This document shows positions 51,381-57,418 of a stretch of 57,418 bases of DNA, piece by piece. The translations under genes were made by a program, and so were the position numbers. The notes under the pieces are model-generated. The model did no database searches. It was given only the letters and a program-made list of their open reading frames with translations, and was not told where the DNA came from. Origin of the DNA: Pelagophyceae sp. CCMP2097 (lineage: Eukaryota; Sar; Pelagophyceae); assembly GCA_026770575.1 (NCBI GenBank), contig MU657209.1:1-57418 (forward strand), read 5' to 3'. How positions within the stretch are numbered: position 1 is the stretch's first letter; each line of letters begins with the position of its first letter.

Positions 51381-53453
51381 CTACTTTTTGCGCAGGAGGA
51401 TGCAGGCGGTGGCGGCTACTGCGTACGTCGCCAGGGCCACGGTGAGCCACGAAGGGTCCTTCTTCGACGCCGCCCGCGCGGTGTGCACCGGCGGTTTCGT
51501 GTATTTGGTCTGCACCACCGGCGGCGAAGGCGGGTAGTAGCCGAGCCTGGGCGACGATGCGTCGGGTGCGTCGGAAAATAGCGGACGTCACTCAAGCTCT
51601 CGCGAGAGAAGGGACGCGGCACTCCAATACTCCTTGTCGAGGTCCGAGTAGGCGGAGACGGCGTGGTCGTCGATGTAGAACTGGGCCCAGGGCTTGCCGA
51701 AGTGCAGTTCGTGGTAGGGCACGTTTTCCTCTGCGAGCGTGGCGATCGTCGTGGCGCCGATGTCTGCGATGACGGCGCCGACGTTGCCCGCGTGCGTGCG
51801 CATGCGCCGCGCCGTGCACAGGATGATATAGTGACCCATGGCGTGAAGGTCGCGCAGCATCTTGAGCTTTTGGGGGAGCGGTTCACACGTAGAGTAGTCG
51901 CCCGACACGCGCGGCGCCGTGAAAAGAGTGTTGTCAATGTCAAAGCAGAAGCGCTGCGCCACCGGCGCCGGCCAGTGCTGGCAGAACTCGACGAGTTGCG
52001 CCGGCGTCCCGAGCACGTGCATCGCATCCTTGGCGAGCACCTAGAGGTCGGCCGTCCATGGCTGCCGCGACGGCAAGAGCAGGGCGCGCCCACCAGCGCT
52101 TCGAAGGGCTCGCCGGCGTCGAGCATCGCCTTGATCACGCCCGACGTGTAGAACTCGCCCTTTTGGTCCTGGGACAGCTGAGTTTCGCCTGAGGCGCGCC
52201 GTCCGCCGCCGTCCGCCGCCGTCCGCCGTCCAAAGCGGCCAAAGAGGCGCACCCTTCTCGATGATGAGCGCGCAGTACGCGAGAAGGTCGCTGCCGCTCT
52301 TGAAGCAGTAGCAGCCCGTGTTCCTGGCGGCGCGTCCGTTTCGGCGGGCGCCCGCGGCCTTTGGACAGTCGGAGATCTTGACCGGACCGGACCGGACCGG
52401 ACCGGACCGGACGACTCACGCCCAGTCGGAAATCTTGACCTTTTCCTTAATGGCGGTGATGACGGCGCTGTTGCCGTCGCGCTTGACGTACGAGTAAATC
52501 GGCTTGGGCTGCGTGTCGTGGAAGACGAACGAGGCGCCTCGAGTCGCAAGGTTGCAGGGGCACTGGGAGCGCGCGCAGTAAACGACAATCGGACTCACCG
52601 GCTCGGCCGCTCACGGCGCGGTACATGCCGACGATGTCGACGGTGTAGAACGCGTCGCCGTCGACGAGCATGCACCTACCGCGCCGCCTCGGACGGGCCG
52701 CGCGGAGCGCCGGCCGATCCATGCCGTGTCCAGTAGACGCGGCCGCGTTGGTGACGGCCGCGTGCGCTGCTTCGCGCTGATGCCTTCGAGGCCGAACCTA
52801 GCGCAGCTCCGCCTCGTCTGCTGAGCGACCGCCGGCGCGTGTGATCACGACGCGTGTTGCGGCCGTCTGCGCGACGCACCTCACGGTCTCGGCGGCGCCG
52901 AGCGTCGGTCGAGGCAGCCTGCGCGGCGATTTTTATGGCGCGCGTTTGTGGCGGCGGAAACGAGCGCCGCGTGCGCGCTCGACGAGGACGACGCCCGGGA
53001 CGCGCTCGCGCACGATCTCCATCAGCGGCTTCATGTCGAGGAAGGTCGGGTTGTACCTGCACCGTGCCGTGGCCGCAACGGGGGCGGTTCAGCGCGAGGG
53101 GCTTACACGACGATGAGCGTGTCGTCTGGACCGAGCTTGAGCGAGTCGACTACCCAGAGTATCATCTCGCGGCCGAGGACGCGGACAAACGGCTTCGGCT
53201 TCGGGTAACCCTCCTTCTGGAACCGCGAGCCGATGCCTAGCGGAGGCGTACGCAAAGGCCAAAGCGAGAGCCCAAAGGCCGAGCGGCGACCCGAACGACG
53301 CCGGGCATGCACCGCCTACGAAATATTTCATGAAACGTGAGGTGCAGATGCAAGAAGGCGTTGCAAGCGGGGACAGGGCTTTGCTGCGGGGCGGCGGCCG
53401 TCCGGGACGCGGCGCGCGTGACCGAGCGGGATCATGATGTTCATGCCGGCCAT
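51381..53453 (-). CDS. Tail-anchored nucleotidyltransferase / HAD-phosphatase fusion
   Basis: The start MAGMNIMIPLGIGSRFQKEG is made by joining 53453-53423 to 53236-53107; with YPKPKPFVRVLGREMILWVV it is the glycine-rich nucleotide-binding loop and LPKP-type motif of sugar-phosphate nucleotidyltransferases. The next exon starts at 53056 (YNPTFLDMKPLMEIVRERVP). Then come MLVDGDAFYTVDIVGMYRAV (acidic metal site), KPIYSYVKRDGNSAVITAIK, NTGCYCFKSGSDLLAY and FYTSGVIKAMLDAGEPFEAL. The C-terminal half is a HAD phosphatase: CFDIDNTLFTAPRVSGDYST, GHYIILCTARRMRTHAGNVG and FYIDDHAVSAYSDLDKEY. The last exon, 51546-51381, adds a Pro-rich linker and one membrane helix (WLTVALATYAVAATACILL) ending RKK, a tail anchor. 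Predicted role: making and dephosphorylating an activated sugar or polyol for surface glycans. Boundaries between 52900 and 52700 are not resolved. Confidence 0.82.
52201..52230. repeat. GTCCGCCGCC tandem repeat (three copies)
   Basis: Three 10-bp units, the last with one change. They lie in a probable intron of the nucleotidyltransferase/phosphatase gene. Confidence 0.85.
52381..52410. repeat. ACCGG pentanucleotide microsatellite (six copies)
   Basis: Six exact ACCGG units in an intron of the nucleotidyltransferase/phosphatase gene, right beside a second copy of the upstream exon's last bases (AAGATCTCCGACTG versus AAGATTTCCGACTG on the minus strand). Confidence 0.93.
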
Positions 53454-53723
53454 GGTAAGCGGCGTCGTTGATCGGGGGCGCGACGGGATTCAGGAAATCT
53501 TGAAATTTCGCCGTTTGGCGATATTTTAGCTCGTCAGCGGCCGCGCCCGGGCCGGTGCTGCCGGGCCAAAGCCGCGTTACAATTGTAAAGCCGCGGCCGC
53601 GCCGCGAGCAAGCTCGCGCTCAGACTCGTCGACGTTGCTCGTGCTGGATCAAAACATGGGAACTTAGACATTTTAACACGGCCCGCGTCGCACTCTGGCG
53701 CAGAGTGCTTGGGCCCTCCCTTT
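53454..53723. other. Intergenic region with a TTACAATTGTAA palindrome
   Basis: Between the nucleotidyltransferase start and the J-domain gene stop. TTACAATTGTAA at 53577-53588 is a perfect 12-bp palindrome whose core is shared with 7470-7483 and 54998-55007. No gene recognised. Confidence 0.55.
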
Positions 53724-54944
53724 TCAAAGTCGGCAATGGTTCGTGTACCGGAAGAGCGTGTAGCCGAAGACGTTGAACTCGACCGACGCCGACGAGAAGG
53801 CGGCATCGCTTGGCCTGGCCGCCGCCTTGCCGGCGCCGGTGCAGCCGCCGCAGAACGGCCTCGGTTGGCTCGCCGTGCGCGTAGGCTGATCCGGCGGCTC
53901 GCCGAGGCCCCGGGCCGTCGCCGCGCCGGGGCTGGCCGCCACGTTCAGCATCGGCCCGCTGGACCCGCGCTTCAAGCCCGCAGGCGGCCTATTCGTCGTC
54001 TCGGCGACCCTCCGGCGCCAGTCGGCTTCGTGGATCTCAAAGCCAATCGACTCCAAGCGATTGCGGCGCGGCGACGCGAGCTGGCCGCACTCGTGCGCGA
54101 TGCGCTGCTCCACAGCCCAGCCGCCGAGCTGCTCCGTCGCCCACTCGCCGAGCGACGGCCGGGCGCGCTGCGACGGCGCCGCCGCCGCCGCCGCCGCGGG
54201 AGCGAAGCAGTGGCCCTCCTTGAGCCTGAACGCCGCCATGCGCCAGAACATGGACTCCCAGAACGCGTCGTCGTTGGCGGGGTCCGGCACGCCGCGGAGC
54301 TGGCCCGCGCTCTTCTGCCGCGGCATGGGCGGCCCGCCGCCGGGCTTTGACAGCGGCGGCTCGCGCGGCCGCGGCGGCGTCGGCGGACGCGCGGGCCGCG
54401 TCTCGTGCGCGTGCGCGCCTTGGTGGCGCGCGTGCGCATCCGCGCCGGCCGGCGGGGCGTCGCTCGCCGTGCGCGCGCCGGCGGCCCGCCGCCCGGCGGC
54501 CGCCTCGTGCGCCGTGGGCGCGGCGGCGGCGCGCCGCCCGCCGGCCTCGTCCGCGGCAACGAGGTCGTGGTACGCGGCGGTGAGCGCGGCGAAGAGCTCG
54601 CCCGTCGTGCCGTTGTTCTTGTCCGGGTGGTAGAGCAGCGCCGCCGCGCGGTACGCCCGCCGCACGTCGTGCAGCGAAGCCGCGGGGGCTACGCCCAAAG
54701 CGCGCCGCGGGTTGCGCGCCAAAGCGCGCAGCGACGCGTCAAGGGCGCCGTCGGCGTCTTGCAGGTCGCCCCCCCTGACGCCACCCTTGGCGGCGCCACC
54801 CTTGGCATCGCCGCCCTTGGCCGCCGCGTCCTCGGCGGCGCCGCGCGCGCGCAGGAGGATCGCCGCGGCCTCGGTGTGCCTCCCGGCGACGAGGGCCGCC
54901 TTCGCCACTTCGAGGACGCAGGGCGCGACGAGGCAGCGCGCCAT
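53724..54944 (-). CDS. J-domain protein with helicase-associated (HA) domain
   Basis: Single exon from MARCLVAPCVLEVAKAAL, about 406 residues. The first 60 residues include an Ala-rich helix and a run of GGDAKGGAAKGG. The J domain is RRALGVAPAASLHDVRRAYR, AAALLYHPDKNN, FAALTAAYHDL, with the essential HPD intact; it should stimulate an HSP70. A low-complexity Ala/Pro/His linker follows. Residues 245-340 resemble the HA domain known from algal and bacterial proteins: FWESMFWRMAAFRLKEGHC, LGEWATEQLGGWAVEQRIAH, LASPRRNRLESIGFEI. HA domains are thought to bind nucleic acid. The pairing suggests recruitment of HSP70 to a nucleic-acid complex, but that is inference. Divergent from the bactofilin gene, 175 bases away. 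Confidence 0.85.
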   Translation of the reverse strand: MARCLVAPCVLEVAKAALVAGRHTEAAAILLRARGAAEDAAAKGGDAKGGAAKGGVRGGDLQDADGALDASLRALARNPRRALGVAPAASLHDVRRAYRAAALLYHPDKNNGTTGELFAALTAAYHDLVAADEAGGRRAAAAPTAHEAAAGRRAAGARTASDAPPAGADAHARHQGAHAHETRPARPPTPPRPREPPLSKPGGGPPMPRQKSAGQLRGVPDPANDDAFWESMFWRMAAFRLKEGHCFAPAAAAAAAPSQRARPSLGEWATEQLGGWAVEQRIAHECGQLASPRRNRLESIGFEIHEADWRRRVAETTNRPPAGLKRGSSGPMLNVAASPGAATARGLGEPPDQPTRTASQPRPFCGGCTGAGKAAARPSDAAFSSASVEFNVFGYTLFRYTNHCRL

Positions 54945-55119
54945 CGCGCCCCCCCGCGAAGAACTCAACTCAGGGTGGAAACGTACGCGTGACCTTTTAC
55001 AATTGTACGCGTGACCTTTCTGGATTCGGGGGAAATATCCTGATATTTGTGAAACACCCCAGAAAATGCACGCGAGAGAGAGTTCGAGGAGCGCTTGTAG
55101 CGGACCGTTTCGCGCCGCG
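54945..55119. promoter_or_regulatory. Divergent promoter, J-domain / bactofilin genes
   Basis: A 16-bp direct repeat (GTACGCGTGACCTTTT at 54983-54998, and with a final C at 55005-55020) flanks and overlaps TACAATTGTA at 54998-55007. ATATCCTGATATTTG follows near 55037. The repeated block is the best candidate for a regulatory site in this window. Confidence 0.6.
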
Positions 55120-56536
55120 ATGTCGACGCAGGGGCCGCCGCCGCCGCCGCGGTCGAAGAAGAGCCGCAAGCCGGCGCCGCGGCCGCCGCACGACCGCAGG
55201 TACGCGTCTTTGAACCGGGGGGCGCCGGCCCCAGTGGTCTTTGTGCTCGACGCGTGGCTCTTTTGCTAGGGCCGGCGAGGACGGCGTCTCCATCGCGTAC
55301 AATGCGCCCAAGGCGGAGTACAACCCGTACGGCTACGTGGACCAGGCGGCGTCCAAGGACGACGACGCCGACGACGACAGCCACGACGGCTTTTCGCCGG
55401 GTGTGGCCGCGCCGTCCGTCGTGCGTGGCGACAGCGCCAGCCGCGCGCGCGGGTACGACGACTACGGCGCCGGCGCCGGCGCGGCGCCGCTCGACGGCGG
55501 CGACTCGCCCATGCCGCCGGCCAAGGTGTCGCTCCTCGACCTCGAGCCGGAGACGACGATCGGCGAGACGATCAGCATCGAGGGCAAGCTGCGCTTCGAG
55601 CGGCTGCTGCGCCTCGACGGCAAGTTCGAGGGCGAGCTCATCTCCGCGGGCGACTTGATCGTCGGACCCACTGGGGAGTTGGTCGGCGACGTGCGCGGCA
55701 TGGGCGACGTCGTCGTTTTCGGTAAGGTTATGGGCAGCATCAGCGTCGACCGCCTCGAGCTCCGCGCCTCGGCGGCCATTTATGGCAACGTGGCCTGCAA
55801 GAGCCTGCGCATGGACCCCTCGGTGGTGCTGGTGGGCACGCTGAACATCCACCCGTTTGCGCCGCAAAACATGGACCGAAACGGCGAACTCACCGCCGAC
55901 GCGCCGCAAGTGGAGCGTGCAACGAAGCCCGCCGACGCGCCAAACCTGGAGCGCGCAATGACGCAGCCCGTCGCCGCCGACGAGCCCGACGGCGTCACGC
56001 CCGCCGAAGCGGCCTTGGCCGCGTCCGAGTCGACGCCCGTGATCGTGCCCGTGCCCGACGCGCCGGCGCCCGAGGCGCTGCCGACGGAGGGGGACGTCGC
56101 ATCGATGGGTATGAGTGCCGAGGCTGGCGACGACGCGGCGCAGGCCCCGTCGCCCGCGCCGGCCCTCGACGTCGCCGCGGAGCCCGAGGTCGCCGCCGGC
56201 GCGCCCGACACGTTCGCACAGCCGTCCCCCACCAAGCCCGCCGCGCCGCCCGCCAAGCCCGCCGAACCGCCCGCCGAGCCGGCCGCGGCGCCCGCCGAAC
56301 CGCCTGCCGAGCCGGCCGCGGCGCCCGCCGAACCGCCTGCCGAGCCGGCCGCGGCACCCGCCGAGCCGGCCGCGGCGCAGGAACCGGCCGCGCCGGAGCC
56401 GGCGGTCTCGCCGCAGGAAGCGACGCAGCCCGCCGCCGACGCGCCCGCCGCCGAGGAGCCCACCGCCGCGGCAGCCGAGGAGCCCGCCGCCGCCGCGGCC
56501 GAGCAACCACCGCCGGAGCAGGCCGTCGAGGCTTAG
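55120..56536 (+). CDS. Bactofilin-domain protein
   Basis: Two exons, 55120-55199 and 55270-56536, 448 residues. The split codon at the junction gives HDRRAGEDGVS. Residues 1-145 are disordered, with NAPKAEYNPYGYVDQ. Residues about 145-245 are a bactofilin beta-helix: TTIGETISIEGKLRFERLLR, LDGKFEGELISAGDLIVGP, ELVGDVRGMGDVVVFGKVMG, SISVDRLELRASAAIYGNVA, LRMDPSVVLVG. The regular hydrophobic/Gly spacing is typical. Bactofilins form nucleotide-independent filaments in bacteria, where they shape cells; they are rare in eukaryotes. The C-terminal 170 residues are Ala/Pro/Glu-rich, with three exact or near-exact PAEPPAEPAAA units. No signal peptide or membrane segment, so a cytoplasmic filament is the likeliest product. 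The intron argues against bacterial contamination. Confidence 0.9.
56258..56356 (+). repeat. 33-bp unit in three copies, encoding PAEPPAEPAAA
   Basis: Units of 33 bp begin CCCGCCGAACCGCC and encode the Ala/Pro/Glu tail of the bactofilin protein. The first unit differs by one base from the other two. Confidence 0.88.
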
Positions 56537-56686
56537 GATGTTACATCCCTTTTGTCTATTTAAATTCCACCCTTCTATGCAGAGTGCCGGCTAAGTCGAC
56601 AGCCCCACCCAGGATGGATCTTAAGCACCAGCCTCACCCGAGCGCGCGCGCCCCATCGATACGTAAAAAATAGGATATATTGCCAA

Positions 56687-56908
56687 ATGTCTAGGAATTC
56701 CTACATAACGACGATTATCGGCGGCTGCACGCGCAAGGTCGACGTCTACAACGACTCGCTCTTCGTCGAGTTTTACGTCGCCCCGAATTCGGTCAAGGCG
56801 TGGACCGACGTCTTTGGCGGCGGGCCATCCTCGCCCAACGCGTTCTTCGTCGACAACCTCAAGGTCCAACTCCTCGTCCTCAACGCGCACGTGCCCACGA
56901 ACCTCTAG
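56687..56908 (+). CDS. Unassigned small ORF
   Basis: 73 residues beginning MSRNSYITTIIGGC, then KVDVYNDSLFVEFYVAPNSV and NAFFVDNLKVQLLVLNAHVP. The composition is less Ala/Arg-biased than most shadow frames here and looks like beta-sheet protein. The same frame stays open after the TAG for another 113 codons (to 57247), and that stop has the form of a TAG splice acceptor (CCTCTAG then GGG). No family recognised. The ATG is four bases before a TAGGAATTCCTA palindrome, so the first codons fall inside a putative regulatory element. Confidence 0.4.
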   Translation: MSRNSYITTIIGGCTRKVDVYNDSLFVEFYVAPNSVKAWTDVFGGGPSSPNAFFVDNLKVQLLVLNAHVPTNL

Positions 56909-57308
56909 GGGCCATCGTGGCACCCGCCGCCGCACCCGCACTTTCACAACCCAACAAGCGTACTCGAAGCTGCCGCGCCCCTACTTCCTCAACCCAACCA
57001 CAAAACTCCGGCCATGCCCCTCGCGCGTGCCCACAATGTGCTGGACTGCCTGGCCGGCCCTCGTACCGCTTCGGCGCGCGAAAATAAAGCCGCCCGCCGA
57101 GAAAATGAGCCGCCGAGGAGACAACGGCCAGTGCAAGCCCGAATGCAGCAACCCGAGTTTTCCGGCAGAGAAGCATGGTTGAGGCCCTTCGGGGTCGACC
57201 CCAGTCGCTCCTGCGCAGGACCTCTTGATCTGCACGTGGCCCTCTGAGAGTCTGTCATCTCCCCGGGGTATAAATTACAACCCTCACGCCTCACATAACT
57301 TCTTGTTC

Positions 57309-57371
57309 AGGACCCGAAGGGTCCTTGCCGTTTATTCAACGTCAGTTTACGGCAAGGGCCCTTCGGGTCCT
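57309..57371. repeat. 23-bp inverted repeat with one mismatch
   Basis: Arms 57309-57331 and 57349-57371 are separated by 17 bases. Each arm also contains its own small hairpin (GGACCC GAA GGGTCC; GGGCCC TTC GGGTCC), so alternative folds are possible. It could be a mobile-element end or a transcript-end structure. Confidence 0.9.
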
Positions 57372-57400
57372 TTGATTGAAGGATTACCAGGGGCAATTAT

Positions 57401-57418
57401 GTCTGTCTGTCTGTCTGT
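57401..57418. repeat. TCTG tetranucleotide microsatellite, cut by window end
   Basis: GTCTGTCTGTCTGTCTGT, at least four units. Confidence 0.95.

Larger units (their letters stand above)
56909..57418. other. Window end: candidate TATA, inverted repeat and microsatellite
   Basis: No convincing gene. A TATAAA lies at 57269-57274. It is followed by the inverted repeat at 57309-57371 and a TCTG tract that runs off the window at 57401-57418. Confidence 0.5.

Noticed and set aside
56909..57247. Stop-codon readthrough extending the 56687 ORF
   Set aside because: The frame stays open for 113 codons, but other frames are also open here, the residues are Pro/Ala/Arg-rich, and no donor for a sensible intron was found.
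1..57418. CRISPR arrays, bacterial operons or prophage
   Set aside because: The tandem repeats are short, contiguous and lack spacers. Introns and eukaryotic housekeeping genes rule out a prokaryotic source.
7441..57418. tRNA or rRNA genes
   Set aside because: I looked for T-loop GGTTCNANNCC motifs paired with acceptor stems on both strands and found none convincing. A covariance-model scan would be decisive.

Overview
This is GC-rich nuclear DNA from a eukaryote with a compact, intron-bearing genome. Genes lie on both strands and are often 30-200 bp apart. I resolved about 45 GT-AG introns, mostly 40-110 nt; the commonest donor start is GTGCG and the acceptor is very often TAG. The gene content is eukaryotic (eS19, IMP3, the spliceosomal helicase BRR2, MUS81, a COQ3-like methyltransferase). 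Two proteins, a fructose-1,6-bisphosphatase and a PDZ-like protein, begin with a hydrophobic signal followed by VAF- or ASALQAP-type motifs, as in proteins sent to secondary plastids. Together these point to a photosynthetic stramenopile, most likely a pelagophyte related to Aureococcus. That assignment is inference. All coordinates are mine, read by eye; exon ends may be off by a base or two.

Layout. 1-5.2 kb: the end of eS19 (with a frame break), a glutamine-rich unknown protein, a plastid FBPase and, divergent from it, a BART-domain protein. 5.3-13.5 kb: a sulfotransferase-like membrane protein divergent from a membrane-anchored pepsin-type protease, followed by a hybrid histidine kinase. 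13.8-22.3 kb: a sacsin-like chaperone divergent from a RanBP2-zinc-finger protein. 22.3-24.1 kb: a gene-poor, AT-richer stretch with inverted repeats and a WD40 gene broken by a 355-base assembly gap. 24.4-31.4 kb: a twin-CX9C protein, a TPR protein, IMP3, a plastid PDZ-like protein, a COQ3-like methyltransferase and a polytopic membrane protein.

32.1-39.7 kb: one very large gene joining a secreted beta-helix (POMP-type) ectodomain, about nine membrane segments and a C-terminal cytoplasmic domain that resembles RelA/SpoT-type nucleotidyltransferases. 39.8-49.6 kb: BRR2 and a MUS81-type nuclease with an embedded SAP motif, head-to-tail on the minus strand. 50-53.5 kb: a METTL21-like protein methyltransferase and a tail-anchored nucleotidyltransferase/HAD-phosphatase fusion. 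53.7-56.5 kb: a J-domain plus helicase-associated-domain protein divergent from a eukaryotic bactofilin. The window ends in an unassigned ORF, a strong inverted repeat and a TCTG microsatellite.

The observations I rate highest are the beta-helix/channel/RelA-like fusion, the bactofilin, the sacsin-like protein whose terminal HxxxH motif lacks the catalytic glutamate, the duplicated splice acceptor in the protease gene, stopless introns whose length is a multiple of three and that sit next to conserved motifs, and short AT-rich palindromes found in several intergenic regions.
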